Of a stretch of DNA of 64,000 bases, positions 39,407 through 52,476 are shown piece by piece. This DNA comes from Gymnogyps californianus (Eukaryota; Chordata; Aves; Accipitriformes; Cathartidae). The translations under genes were made by a program, and so were the position numbers. Position 1 is the stretch's first letter; each line of letters opens with the position of its first letter. The notes beneath the pieces were generated by a model. It was not told where the DNA came from and ran no database searches. It worked only from the letters and a program-made list of their open reading frames with translations. The stretch lies in contig NC_059479.1 of NCBI RefSeq assembly GCF_018139145.2, positions 6,572,001-6,636,000 of the forward strand. The letters run 5' to 3'.

Positions 39407-42400
39407 CTAAATAAATACAAAAAAAAAAAAAAAAGGGTTCCAAGTAAGACCTCCTCTACTGGTATCTTATTTGCACTCCTGTGGGGCACTTCCCAAGAAA
39501 TGTTACTTTAGAAACACAGTTTAGCTATATAAGGGTCCATTCAAATGACAATTAAAATTCTGTTAGAACAGTTCAAGGACCAGCTTAACCTCTGTTAATT
39601 TGTACATTTTTCTAGACTGTTATGTGGAAGTTCATCTAAGTGTTATTGAACTTGAGCTAAAATAGCAGTACTTTAAATAATTTACCTTATTTCAGCAGGA
39701 AAAAAAAAAAAAGATCAGTACTGCACCTCTTTTGATAAGGCAGCAACTTTCACAAATTTAAGCTACTCATAGCCGCAGGCAATCACAGGAATATATTCAA
39801 GTACGTGATCAGTCTTCGTTGTATAACAAGCTCCGTAGAGATTGTTATTAGTCACAGATAATAATTCCCACTGTTACAAAAATCTGTGCTCAAAATAGTA
39901 CCTCCCAAGGAAAAATTTCATCGCAAAGAAAGTAAGACTTGGGATGACAATCCTTAAGTTGGGGAAAAAAAATTGAGAGTTTGCCCAAAATCATCTGACA
40001 TTTAAGGAAAACCAGCAAAGCAACCCAAATTATCTTTTAAATTATGTTACAGATAAGATACTACAGCAGAGGGAAAATACCTCATGTGTACTACAGAAAA
40101 ATTAGTATATTTACCATTTTATGTTAATTCAACTATGAAACTATTGTTTTAAGCTCAAAGTATTAATGTGCTCTAGATTTTGGCCCTAACAAGTGAGAAA
40201 TTAATTTTATGGCTTAAATTTAGGAAAACTTTAACAGGATACATTAGATGGTTCCAGAAGAAAAATCAGCACATTAGATAGTAGGATCATCACTTCCTAG
40301 CAACAGGAACAACTTGAGATGTGTAGTCTTAGCTCTGCCGTGCTCTTATCAGTATGCTTTAACGTGTGAAATCTCATTAGCAGGGAAGAACTACATGCTT
40401 CCCTGGGAGAAAGAGGCACATTTAGTATTTGCTACAGAGGACTAAGAAGAATACAAAACAAGAACATTCCACTGCTGATAATTCTTAACTTGCCTAACTG
40501 AAGAACAGAAAAGGTTGATGAAGCCATCATCAGTGGACAGATGTTACTTATTAGAGAATACAGAGTGGCATCTTAGCTTTCACTTTCCAAGGCAGGTTAA
40601 GACCAGAGACGAGCCACACTGATCATAACAAGTAAACAGAAGCATAAAAAAGGAATGTGTTTATTCATATGTTTTGTTCCTTTAAATCCAAGAAAATTAT
40701 CTAGATATGTAATAAGGACATAAACCGAAGGAGAACATGTTCTCAACAGAAGGTTAAAATCTCTGCTATTAAATAGTATTGAGCTGCATCTATGGCCAAT
40801 TCACTTTCACAGGGCTCCACACGATCCATTAAGAAACATTCTTCCAACAGAAAAAGCAAGTAACCACATACCAAGCTAAACACACTAACAAAATAGTTAG
40901 TAAGCACATTGACTTGATTCCCTAAGATGATTTCTGAAACATGATCATGTGTACGTGATTACACTGCAGGACTCGATTAAATAGTGCTTGGTTAAGCAAG
41001 ATCACTTCAGGAAGACATACTGCCCATAACATTTTTATCAAAACAAATATACCTAGAACAAGTGATGCTTTCACTTGAACTATTACGACAGTAGGTGCAG
41101 CATTTAAAAAAACAAATGGCTGACAGCCAGAGCATTAAGTTATCCATGCTGTTGTCACAGATTCAGACTAGTACAACTTGAACAACTGCATTTACCATTC
41201 ACGCCTTTAACCACGGAAAGAGGTGTCTAACACACCAGAGATATCAGTGTGTTTACTAGATTGGTGCATTCACGTTCCCATTTAGTTCACAGGAGTGGAC
41301 ACACATTGGTTCGCATCTTGAAATGATTTAAGTATGTTAATCTAGATTCCTTTTGGATTAAATTAAACCAGAAGGTATGCTCAAGTAACACACCCGATGT
41401 ATCCTAATCACTATAAGGTTTTTGAACCTACAGGACCAAACTAGAACTAGTTTCAAGTAAGCACTCCCTTCCCACCCCAAATGCAGGGATATCATCTGCA
41501 CTGTCTTATTGCACAGAGCTACACCTACTTCACCACAATAGTTGCTAATGGTCACATAGTCAAAGTCTGATTGTCTTCTGGAACATCTCCAGAATTGAAT
41601 TTACTTGTTGAGAATCTTGGCACAATTTCTGCAAAAAGCAAGCCTGCTTCAGCAGAACACTAAGCATAGGATTCCGCCATCTGGATGGACTGCAGCAGCG
41701 TATTGACTGCTAATATAGTTAAAAGTAATTAAAATGCTTGTGATTAATCTGCTTCATTCACTAATCTTGTGTTGCTAAGAAAAGTTATTATTGTATTGTT
41801 CCACGCTTACTGCATAAAAATGGCATTTGCATGAAGGGTCATCCAAAGAAGAGGAACTGTTTTGCACCTTTGTGCTAATATACACTTCCTTTATAACTGC
41901 ACCTTTTCACATTTGTCTAACACTATCATGAAAACTTGGTTTCAAACACACCTTCAATATTTCTGAAATAAGTAGCCACCTTCTTTTTCCAGTGCTTTCA
42001 GGAAATTATTACATACTTTTATTCACTTTAATAAGGTCAAAGAAGCAGAGTAAGTTTCTTCTCTATCGTGGCCAAAAAGATTCAATGTTGAAATTTTGAC
42101 CCAGTTTAAAACTAATCCTTTTCCTCATCTGAGGCTGAGGAGCTAGCCATAAGCCCCAAGTGGCTTACTTGTCAGACTGAAGTACAAATCCTGATAATTC
42201 ACAGCTATAAACTGACCCTTTCACCAGAATACCCCAGTAATTAAGTAACTCTTATATTGCCACAAGAACAAATGCACAGTCTTGCAAAGGCTCTTCAATA
42301 TACTTTTAATTTGGAAGCATTTTTATCAGTTCAGATGAATGATCTTCAGTTACAGACATCTTGATATTTTTCTGGGCTTTTATTTTGTATTGTTACTCTC

Positions 42401-42780
42401 ATAACAAAACATGGCTTCTTCTTGTCACTTGAAAAAAATTTAGTTAGCTCTTATCAGTAATGCAGGATTATTCATTCCTTTGAATTCAGTACATTTCTTA
42501 TGAGTTTCATCAAACGAACTTTTCAGACATTCATCATGAGGATTTTTATTATGTTTACAGTTACTGAAATAGTTCAGCTTATAGCTAGTGCTTGCTGTTG
42601 AAAGGCTGATATTTCAGTTTAACAGGTCTATCAGTTCTAAAGTTTGTAACACAAATATCAGAATACAATTTTAAGATTCGTAGTTTGTACTTATTGGCTT
42701 TGCATAGGATTTTACAGCTTGAAAACAAGTGTAGTAGTTGAATCATGGATTGTGTATTCAGTATGCACTTGTAAAAAGTG

Positions 42781-42798
42781 AAAATAAAATAAAATAAA
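42781..42798 (+). repeat. (AAAAT)n microsatellite
   Basis: AAAATAAAATAAAATAAA. Confidence 0.85.
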
Positions 42799-43303
42799 TG
42801 GGACTATAACACTATTTTTTCAGTAGGAATAAGATATCTCTCTTTTACCCTAACCTCATTAATTATCTTGGGTGATATTACTTAAATCATTGGCAAAAAG
42901 ATGTTCCAGTTGACTCTAGTCACCCATGAACATTTCACTGTCAGTCATGGTGAAGAGAGTTTTAGAGAATGATTTCAACGAGGTTTTTTGGCATCAGAAC
43001 GTAGTGGGAAACTAGACTATAACTGGAATTATGAGTGCAATAATCTACAAACATGATTATCATTCATTTCCATGTACAGCTTGAACTCATGTCCCCGTTT
43101 CCCCATTATTCCTACCTGACAAAATGATTTTCTCTCTCCTTGTGGTTGGATCTTGTCCTCTCAGCCTGTTCTCCTTGCTGACCTGCTTATAGGAAAGAAA
43201 AGACAATTGCAAAGTATCACTGTATTTGCAGGTCCGAAGATGAACAACATTTTCTTGATAAATCTGAAGTACTGTGCACATGATCGTATACATTATTTTT
43301 TAA

Positions 43304-43317
43304 ATATATATATATAT
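43304..43317 (+). repeat. (AT)7 microsatellite
   Basis: Short dinucleotide tract. Confidence 0.85.
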
Positions 43318-46300
43318 GTATTCATTTATTTTTAACTTGATCGTGACAAAGGTCTATACCTATGGCATTCTTAGCCAGTAATTATATAAACACCAACTGC
43401 CCCTGCCCCAAACCCCACTCGACATCATTAGACAGAATTAAAAAAAAGCATATCCTACTTCAAAAACATTTCATCCTACAACTGACACCCACCTATCCTG
43501 CCTCACTCCTTCAGACTGCTGGAAGCACTGTTGTCACTGGGAGTGACACTCTTACATTCCCTGAGAGCAGTTCATGTCATTTAGATGATAACTTAAAAGC
43601 CCCATTACGTTAGAAGAAGAAAATGCTTTAAGTTCTCATTTATTTCATGTTCTCAGAAGAAAACTTCTACAGGGTAAGAAAAAAAAAAAAAGAGACTTGT
43701 CATCTGAGCATGTACTAATAACCGTTTATGTACAATTTTGATTCCTCTTGACTGCTCAGTAAATAATAGCAAGCACTGAAAAATACCTACAAACAAATGA
43801 CAGAAACTATGAGTTTCTATGAAAAGGGAAGAAGTGGCAATATGTTAGTGGAACTAACATGTTTTAGAGCTCCTGATGGTAAATTTCTGGAAAAAAAAAA
43901 GGCTGCTTCCAGTTGCAAACATAATCTGTATGCTGACACAAATGCCTCTATCTCTCAACAGTCCAATGCTTTATTACTCTAGCTCTTAATATTTTTTAAA
44001 ACGTTTCCTCAAACATTGTATTCAAGCTGAGCCATCTTCCTATAGTGTGTAACGTTACCTGTCTGATTAGAATTTACAATTTTATAACTGTCTAGCTTTA
44101 CAACTCCACTGCTTAAATGCAAATATAAGCTAATGGCTTCAACTTTATGCAGCTTTTGAAAGCAACATCTAATCTCAGCCAATATACAATTTCTGTGTTG
44201 CAGTTTTATGTCATCTTCCTCTATATGCAGCATTGCTTAGTATTTTTCAAGGTGGCTTAGTATCTTGCCTCTGTGGAGTTCTATTTGGTGGTTTTGGAAG
44301 AATTACAACAGAACTCAGGAAATAGGCAGGCTTTAGGAACGTTTTAAGCTTTGTCTTTCTGAATGACTGTCTTTTTGCACTTATCTTTTTTAAACAGAAA
44401 TGTGTTCCACAAGAGAGGTGAGATAGTACTTTCATTAAAGCATATGTTTTGTCTCTATGTTACTTAATGCTTCAAAACCATTTCAAATACTTAAATTCTT
44501 TCAATGTACTTAATGGAGAGAAACCATTTCCTGTATTTTGCCACTTTTCTCTCCATAAAATAAGTATTTTTATTGGTGTGCTGCAGATCTCCCCTACACA
44601 TAAATTAAACTCAATAAAGCCAATAATATTTTTAACCGCACATTTTCATATTTGTAGCATCAGTTGTTTTCTGATCTATGCTTGTCAAGTTTTTTGAGAT
44701 TTCCATTTATGCAGCTTTGTACCACCAAAATACATGAAAAAAATACCTAGACTACAGAACTTTGTAGTTCAATCATATATATACAATGCATAAAACCATT
44801 AAACAAACCTACCCAAATAGATTGCCCTCTTCCACTTTTCCCCCTTAACAACATTCTCAGCAGGCTCCCACTGATGTTGCCTTCTCTCCTTTTTATTCAA
44901 TTACCCCTCAACCCGAAGGGGCTGCTTCTGTATTCTAATGTACCCCACATACTTAGTATTTTTCCTTTTTGATGTTCAAAATTCTTACGCAAATAACCAC
45001 TGAAAATCTCCTCATCCTACTTTCATAATCACACAAGAGGTACCTCAAGGAGGTTGTAAGGACTTCAAATGTATTTAGTCTTTCAGTACGTGGTAGAAGT
45101 AGTCTCAAGTTTCCCAACAACCACTGCAGTCAGACAAGCATCAAGGAACATGGAAGCACAGTGAACTACTTTAGAGCATTTCTCCTGTAAAAATGCTGAG
45201 AAGACACATCTAATTACTAATGTGTAATTCGGATTGTTTTCCAAGAAAGAGAAGTCAATAAAAGGAAGTATATAACTGCCTAAATACATAATAGGTTGCT
45301 GCAAAAACGAAGTATATATTATTTTTGTGCATCATAGATAGCAATGGGCAAAACTGCAGCAGGGGATTTTCTGTTGAGACAGTGGGAAACACCTTCCAAT
45401 GCTAAGGATAATCCAGTCCTACAGAACCTAGAAGTGCTGCAACTTTTATCGGATGTCTGCTTAGCGCCTAAAAGGAAAGGCTGATATTTTGGGGATTGTT
45501 CATTGAAATTCACTTTTGGATATATATTGCATGGTTCTAGGAACAGTAGCCTGAAATTTAGCCACAAATACATAATCAGCAATTGAAGTGTCTTTTTAGA
45601 GGAATAGTAAAGTGTAAGACACAATAAAACAAATGTATAATGCTGTGAATACCTCATCTCAGTATAATAATGAAAACAAGAACATCAATTAACTTTCAGT
45701 CCAAGCACAAATGGCTGTCCAGTGATGAGTCCTTCCTCATTAGGAAAAGCACAGCACTGTGTCCGGAAGCAGATATCTTCCACAGTTTGCAACAAATGGT
45801 TTAATTATGATATCTTGCTTGTCATGTATACTCTCAAATCACATTAACTATAGTAAACACCACTTGTAATGGTTCTCACTTTACTAAACTTGCTTTCCAA
45901 TTCCGATGCATTATTTCCACCTAAAATGCTAAGCACCACCAATCAGGACCAAAGACACCAATGGAATTTACAGTAAGAACACTTAAGTATAAATGCACTT
46001 AAAATAGAGTGAAAGCGATTTACCAAGCTTACTGCAACAGTCATTAAAAATCATAGCTGTATGTATGAGAAATGATTTGAAAAGATTTTTTTTGGTAAAT
46101 GCATTTTGGAAGAGTACACCCTTTATCATTTGTTGAAAAACCTGGAAAGGGAACTAAGACTGTGTAGCTTATTTATGGGCTACACTCACTGATTTTTTTT
46201 TTTCTTTAACTGTATGAGTAATTCTTTGGCAATATGCCTTCAATGTTAAAAGGATGAACATTAAATTATGTGCAGAACAATTTAGCAAAGACTGCTCAAG

Positions 46301-48900
46301 CAGCACACAGGAATAAGAATCCACATTTAGAATTTTATTTGGTCTCAGGATTTTAAATTGTGGCAGATAACAATCTATTAGCTGCTGAATCTGTAGGTAC
46401 TCTGCTGCTAAGTGCTTCATTTAATGCCCTTTCCACAGATACTCCCCATGTTCAGATTTCCATTTAACAGTTCAAAGAAAATTAAAATCATCTGACAAGA
46501 ACCTGTAGAGCTTAAATTCTTTCGTAGAGAACCAGCTTCCATATCAAGCATGTGGTCGTTTATTATAAGTCCATAGAGAAAAAACAAGTCTGTGCAGTTT
46601 TCCACTGCTGCCCTCATTCTGTCACTGAAACGCAAACCCACTTCAGGGCTTACACCAAACAGGAATAGCGATAATTAAACAGTAGGAGACAGAAGAATGA
46701 AATCACTCCACCTTAACAAAAAAAATACACCATTGTAAGTGCTTCAGGTATACTAAAACATAATCCTGAGCGTAGATGTACTGGGTGACAGTGCAGGTTG
46801 TCTACATGATGTCATGAGGCTCCTCAAAAACACTGAAATAACAACATCATCTAACCTGTCTTGTGTGCATTAGCAAACTGTAAGTCACCTTACAACAGAT
46901 GATAAAAGGTTGGTCTTCGACAGGGTTTTGAGCAGCTGCTCACTCAAAAACACACAAAACTGTGCTTCTTCTACACCACTACAGGAAAGCTGTGACAGTG
47001 CCGACATCCCAATATAACCTGAATGGAAGTACAGAACGATAAGATCACTCTCAGCCATGAAGGGTAAATTGTCTAAGTGAAAAACACACTTCTCACTAAG
47101 TTTAAAAGTCTGGAAAGGTAGCCTAGCTGTCCGTCCAAACAGAGGTATAAGAGACAATGGCAGCTATTAGGGATGGTCTCTCCTTAGAATTATTAAAAGG
47201 GAGGAAAAATTAAGAATATTTATTCAGTAAGGAAAAAAGTTTCCATTTTAAATCTTTACAGTAAAGGTTGAGGAAAACGTATAATCATTTGAAGACTTTT
47301 TTAAAAAATTAAGGGGAAAATTAGAGTTGTACATATTCAGCGGCAAGTCACTTAATAGCAAACACTGTTTTAAGTAACCAGTTATTGCAGATCTTAAGAC
47401 AGTAGAGTTCTTTTATTGATACTCTGGCAGGGGTCATTATAATAATGTTCTAATGAGCCATCTGCAAACTTTCTGAAACTCTTGCTTTTCTAGACATACT
47501 TATGAGCCTATTAACTCCAAGGAACCTGGAAGCTGGAAATTTCAGGAAGGTAACAGAATCAAAGAGCTTCTCACTTCTAGTGATGGTGTGACTGTACAGC
47601 TAGTTTTATAGAAGTGACAGGAGGTCATTATGAAGTCAGGATGTTTCACTGATCTACATGGAACCCTTTGCTGGTCTCAGTCCAGTTGCTTGCATCATCT
47701 GTAACACTAATTGGCTCCTGTCTTGGCAGATTCAAATGAATGAAAGTAATGGAGACTGAACTGCATTTCATTCATTTTGGAGGTAGAACATTTAAGCCTT
47801 TACAACCAGCCCTGAAAATTCTTTTACAGTCTCCAATTTAAAGAACAAATCTGAAAAACCTAACGTTGATGAATCATACAAGTTCATCTTATTAGCTCTT
47901 GCCTAAACTGATATTCACAGAGAACAAGTTTTACTTTGTGGGTGTTTTGTTTTTTGTTTTTTTTTTTCCCTTTTCCTTTATTAGAGAAATTATTTGGAAG
48001 ACTAATTGGAATACACCAAACTATCCTTGTATCTGCAGAGCAAGGATAGGGTTGGGTACTATAAGAGCAGCCAGAAAAGGGCTATGTTCATACATAGTGA
48101 AAAGATGCTGCAGGAGGGTTTTTTGTGCCCTGAGAGAAAACAAAAGGAAGTCCACAGCAGTCCAAAAAAGCGAGCTAGCTCAGGGCCTTGGTAACAGGTG
48201 AGGAAAAAAGCTCCATCAGAGAAGGCATTCAAGTCAGTTCGGCATCATGATTATGTCATTCTATCACAAACAATGTAAGTTAAAGCACTTTTACCCAAAG
48301 TTTAGGATCAAACCATTGCAAATGGCCTTGTCAGGTGCTTTAATAAGCAATCTGAGTAATATATGTTTTAACTTCATCAACTTTAGAAGGACAACTGTGG
48401 CAGTGATAATATGTACCAATACAAAAAATATAAAAAATGCCCCACTTGCTTTTAATTTAGTTTTTGCAAAATATTCAGCTTAAGAGACCTGCACTTCTTC
48501 CACACATAATAGCACTAAAACAATAAATATATTATAACAGTCTATGTTCAAAAGCAAATGTAATGCAAAATAAAATGAAATAGTGCCCTTTCTGGCAGCT
48601 TTGTGTGGTCATTTCAGGAGAAGAACATATGTCCTGGTTTTGGCTGGGACAGATTTAATTTTCTTCCTAGTAGCTGGTATAGTGCTGTGTTTTGGATTTA
48701 GTAGGAAAATAATGTTGATAACACACTGATGTTTTAGTTGTTGCTAAGCAGTGTTTATCCCAAGTCAAGGATTTTTCAGCTTCTCATGCCCCGCCAGCAA
48801 GAAGGCTGGAGGGGCACAAGAAGTTGGGAGGGGACACAGCCAGGACAGCTGACCCAAACTGGCCAAAGTGGTATTCCATATCATATGACATCATGCCCAG

Positions 48901-48908
48901 TATATAAA
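48901..48908 (+). promoter_or_regulatory. TATA box of the plus-strand LTR
   Basis: TATATAAA lies about 270 bp into the LTR and about 180 bp before its ATTAAA signal, the usual U3 core-promoter position. The same motif occurs at the equivalent place in the reverse-oriented LTR. Present activity cannot be judged from sequence. Confidence 0.6.
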
Positions 48909-49082
48909 CTGGGGGGAGTCGGCCAGGAGGGGCAGATCACTGCTCAGGAAGTAATGGGGCACAGGTTGGCGAGTGGTGAGCAATTTCATTGTGCATCACT
49001 GGTTTTGTATATTCTAATTCTTCTGGTATTATTATTGTCATTTTATTATTATCATTATTATTATTTTCTTCCTTTCTGTCCT

Positions 49083-49088
49083 ATTAAA
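49083..49088 (+). terminator. ATTAAA polyadenylation signal of the plus-strand LTR
   Basis: ATTAAA in the context CCTATTAAACTGTC marks the R-region polyadenylation signal. The related LTR has the same hexamer and context on the minus strand at 49676-49681. Confidence 0.55.
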
Positions 49089-49114
49089 CTGTCTTTATCT
49101 CAGCCCACAAGTCT

Positions 49115-49116
<2 letters not shown>

Positions 49117-49149
<33 letters not shown>
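49117..49149 (+). repeat. 33-bp poly-T tract inside the LTR
   Basis: An uninterrupted run of 33 T lies just after the polyadenylation-signal region. The sister LTR at 49553-49962 carries only a short T-rich stretch at the equivalent place, so the run has expanded in this copy or its sublineage. Exact length may be unreliable in an assembly. Confidence 0.9.
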
Positions 49150-49235
49150 CTGATTCTCTCCTCTTCCCACTGGGTGGGAGGAGTGAGTGAGCGGCTGCGT
49201 GGTGCTTAGTTGCCGGCTGGGGTTAAACCACGACA

Positions 49236-49552
49236 CCACAGTAAATACCTTTGGATCATCAGAATGTACATGACGAAGATTTACAATATTCCCAAGTTGA
49301 CAAATTTAAGCTGTTACATTCTAACAACTGATGCAAAGAAGAAAAGTTGAAGTTCCTTGCTCTTCTCTTTTGACATATAGGAATATGGAAAATTCTATTT
49401 GTGATAAAATTCCAGTTTTCACAGGAGGAAAAAAAAAATCAAAACAAATCAAAGAAAGACGAAGTATTCGGTGAAATTTGTTCCTCAGGTAGGAAGCCTG
49501 GAAGTAACCGAGACTCTCTATTACAACATATCTAACATTCACCTGAACCACC
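49236..49552. other. 317-bp spacer between two opposed solo LTRs
   Basis: Unique AT-rich host sequence without retroviral gag, pol or env similarity that I can see. It separates two LTRs in opposite orientation, so they cannot be the two ends of one provirus. Confidence 0.7.
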
Positions 49553-49962
49553 TGTCATGGTTTAGGCCCAGCGGGCAACTAAGCACCACGCAGCCGCTCA
49601 CTCACTCCTCCCCAGTAAGATGGGGAGGAGAATCGGAAGAAAAAGGTACAAACTCGTGGGCTGAGATAAGGACAGTTTAATAGGACAACACAATGAGAGA
49701 AGCAATAACAACAATACTACTAATAAAAGAATGTATAAAGCAAGCGACACACAATGCAATTGCTCACCACTCGGAACCCGATGCTCAGCCTATTCCCGAG
49801 CTGTGATCTCTCCTCCCCCCAGCCAGCTCTCCCAGTTTATATACGGAGCATGACATCATATGGTATGGAATATCCCCTTGGCTAGTTCGGGTCAGCTATC
49901 CTGGCTGTGTCCCCTCCCAACTTCTTGTGAAAATTAACTCTATCCCAGCCAAACCCAGGACA
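49553..49962 (-). mobile_element. solo LTR of the same avian ERV family, shorter form, with 5-bp target-site duplication
   Basis: Read on the minus strand this 410-bp element starts TGTCCTGGGTTTGGCTGGGA and ends AAACCATGACA. It shares with the plus-strand LTR the start, the ACAAGAAGTTGGGAGGGGAC block, the TATA box (TTTATATA at 49836-49843 on the plus strand), the ATTAAA signal and the GTGAGTGAGCGGCTGCG block near the end. It is directly flanked by identical pentamers CCACC (49548-49552 and 49963-49967), a perfect 5-bp target-site duplication, which fits class III (ERVL-type) integration. It lacks about 150 bp present in the other LTR (about 48664-48815), with a clean junction. No internal retroviral sequence is present. 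Confidence 0.92.
49836..49843 (-). promoter_or_regulatory. TATA box of the minus-strand LTR
   Basis: TATATAAA on the minus strand in the context CCGTATATAAACTGGG, at the position equivalent to the TATA box of the plus-strand copy. The two LTR promoters would therefore point toward each other across the 317-bp spacer. Confidence 0.55.
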
Positions 49963-52224
49963 CCACCATAAAAACTTCAACACAAACAATTAAACAGAAT
50001 TACTACCTGTAGAATTTCCTTAATTTTATGACAATCAAAAACACATTTTAAAAGACATAAGGTAACAGCACTATATCAGTGGTTATTAACTGCACTTCTC
50101 ACTAAGCATAACTTTAAACAGTTTCACTTGAAAGTTTTGAAAGAATTTATCATGTTCTGCATCTTTCCACAAGACATTCACCTCATTCTCTGCGGACTCA
50201 CTCTGACTTTTCCTCAACTGTTCCCTTCAAAATGATCAACTTCTCACTGATCAAACAGTTTTACATTTAACAAAATAAGCACCATTCTTCCTTAATTTAA
50301 ATTACTTTTTCTGGTGAATACCTTGCCATTTAGCTACAGAACATTATCTGTGACAGCATTACAGAGTCTTTTCATTTAACAGAAGTCATACTCAGACTGA
50401 ATTCAAAAAATTATGTGGCCCTCCATTCAGGTCAACTGTGAGGAGGTATTTGTTTCACCTTAGTCAGTATATATGTTGGAAGCAGAGGGGGGAAAAAAAA
50501 AAAAAGAAAAAAAAATCAGCAGGAGGTACAAGAAGCAAGATTACATTACCAGCTACATAGGGGTTTGCAGCTAACCTAGCCAGCCCTATATTGTTCCACT
50601 TTGTCTGCATTTCCAAGAGGTTCATACTGTGCAGAATAACAGTTCCCACCTTCTCTAACACCCACTAAAGTTTGAAAATGAAAGAGAAGGAATTTTTAAG
50701 AACTTGCAATTTTGATGAATCACGCTGTGCATCTACCTACTGTAAAGAAGCAAGTCACTTTATGATCTATCCTACAGGAGTAACTTTACATTATTATAAT
50801 AAAAATGAATGCCAAATAACATCATATTCAGATAGTCTTTCTAGGGGAGACTGAAAATATGAGGATCTCTTTGCAAGTCCAAACCTTTATTTCCACATTA
50901 TGTTGCACTTCTTAGTAAGGATGGAAACTGGACAAATCATTTAAAACATTGTTCTCATTCTCAAAATGAGACACCAGGTATCTTCAGCTTAATTAAATGC
51001 AGTTTAAAAATTTCTGAGGTTCCTTAACTGAGGTCAATGCATTAATACGTTTTATGTATCTATACTTACAATACATTTTCTTTTTAATCTAAAAGTAGTT
51101 CTACTTAATTGTAATAGTAACTAGAAAATATTGAGTAGTTTAGAAGCCTTCATCTTTTGAGTTCTCTATTTAGTAGTTTGGAAGGAAGATCTGCAAACCA
51201 ACCTTTCCTGCAAGGCACCTAACGTAAGAATAAGAGAAACACTGCAGAACACAAGAGAAAAAACAGGACAAAAGCTGAGTACAAATCTTCTCATATTTCT
51301 TTGAATAAAAAGAAAGCATATTTAACAATATTCTTTTCTTAAATGAAAAGCCTTTAGAAGTAATGAAGGCATAGGACAAAACAAGTAAGGTGTCAGGTAC
51401 TCGCTGCCCAACCATCTCTGTAACACCCCAGACATCACAGAATTCATAACCTATTTCTCTTTTACACTTCTCTCACTGTTACCTGACTCAAGGCTGAGGA
51501 GACGCTTCTTATCATAGCCGTTTTGAAACTGAAGACCTTACCTCCACCAGAACTGCAAAGGATGCAACACTGCAAAACCTTTACATCAGCATTTTGATTT
51601 ATTTATAGCACTATTTTTCCCCCAGAAGTCTCCTAGATGAATAATTATAAGATTTTATTAAATTAGGTATGTGAGTTTGATAGAACAGTATAATCCTCTG
51701 TTTGCAAAAGTTAAACATCAAATGCTTACCAAAGTCACAACCCAGCAGCCTCAATCACCTCCCTCAAGCTTCCTGAGCCAGACATGCTTCTATTATTTCT
51801 CTTTAATGCTTCTCAGTGGGGTTTTTCATCCCAATAATTAATTATTCCTACTTTTTTTTTAAACAATGTAAACTTTTAACAGCCATAACTTCTTGCAGCA
51901 AGAAGTCCCACACATTGACAGCCTATTGCATCAAGAACAAACTTCTGTTTAGTCCTTCACCTACACTCTCCTTTAGACAGTGCTATAAATCTTCTAAAGC
52001 AAGAGACAATGAAAAAAACTCATCTATACCATTCTTGATTTACAGATTCCATAATATTATATCATTAGTTGTGTCTTGTGTAAGTGGAAAATGCTATGCT
52101 ACCTACACGTTCCTATTATGGGAAGCATTCTGCATCTTATCATTCTTGTTGGTCTTCTTAAAACTCTTTCTTGTTCTTCTATATCCTTTTTGAAATTAAT
52201 ATAATTCAAGACAAAGGCACTTAC

Positions 52225-52310
52225 CAAGGATTTTACAATAACATAGCAGATGCTTTCCGATTTGTTATTTTTCAACAGTGTATGTAAAAATTCCATCAGT
52301 AACTGGATGG
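52225..52310 (-). other. splice-bounded open segment, possible helical-repeat exon
   Basis: The donor CTTG|GTAAGTGCC is close to consensus; the acceptor AAGAGTTTTAG is weak. The 86-nt segment reads IQLLMEFLHTLLKNNKSE and nine further residues, a leucine-rich amphipathic pattern like an ARM/HEAT helix pair. This is too short to assign a family. Confidence 0.18.
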
Positions 52311-52365
52311 CTAAAACTCTTCACACTCTATTCTGTGAGTTCTTAGTAATTGATATTTCTTTCTG

Positions 52366-52403
52366 TTCCATTCTGTAATTTCCTCCTTCCATTCTGTAAT
52401 TTT
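52366..52403 (+). repeat. two direct copies of a 16-bp unit
   Basis: TTCCATTCTGTAATTT occurs at 52366 and again at 52387, a 21-bp period. Confidence 0.8.
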
Positions 52404-52476
52404 CCCTAAATGACCAGCCGGATAACTATGAAATTCCTTTAAAGAACTACCAGCAATTTAAAAGTTGGAATAACAA

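Larger units (their letters stand above)
25446..48629. other. unique AT-rich stretch with simple repeats, no gene recognised
   Basis: Apart from the tracts and candidate segments listed separately, I see no transposon and no recognisable gene. A cluster of minus-strand frames of 60-112 codons at 44.0-47.2 kb has plausible amino-acid composition, but their order, phases and splice signals do not build a convincing transcript. Confidence 0.45.
48630..49235 (+). mobile_element. solo LTR of an avian endogenous retrovirus (ERVL-like), full-length form
   Basis: A 606-bp element starting TGTCCTGGTTTTGGCTGGGA and ending in CACGACA, so it has the TG...CA termini of a retroviral LTR. Inside are a TATA box (TATATAAA at 48901), a TTATT-rich stretch, an ATTAAA polyadenylation signal at 49083, a 33-T run, and a terminal part that matches the second LTR at 49553. 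I recognise the 5' end as a family very common in bird genomes; the subfamily name is not certain. No primer-binding site or internal retroviral sequence follows the 3' end and no second direct copy exists, so it is a solo LTR left by LTR-LTR recombination. The flanking pentamers (acata and ccaca) match at only 3 of 5 positions, so no clean target-site duplication is visible. Assignment to class III is inferred from the 5-bp duplication of its neighbour. Confidence 0.9.

Noticed and set aside
44009..47157. Cluster of minus-strand open frames of 60-112 codons with protein-like composition
   Set aside because: They do not share phase-compatible junctions throughout, several need weak acceptors, and frames of this length are common in this window. 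No family was recognised.
48630..49962. Provirus flanked by two LTRs
   Set aside because: The LTRs are in opposite orientation, only 317 bp apart, with no internal retroviral sequence, and one has its own target-site duplication.
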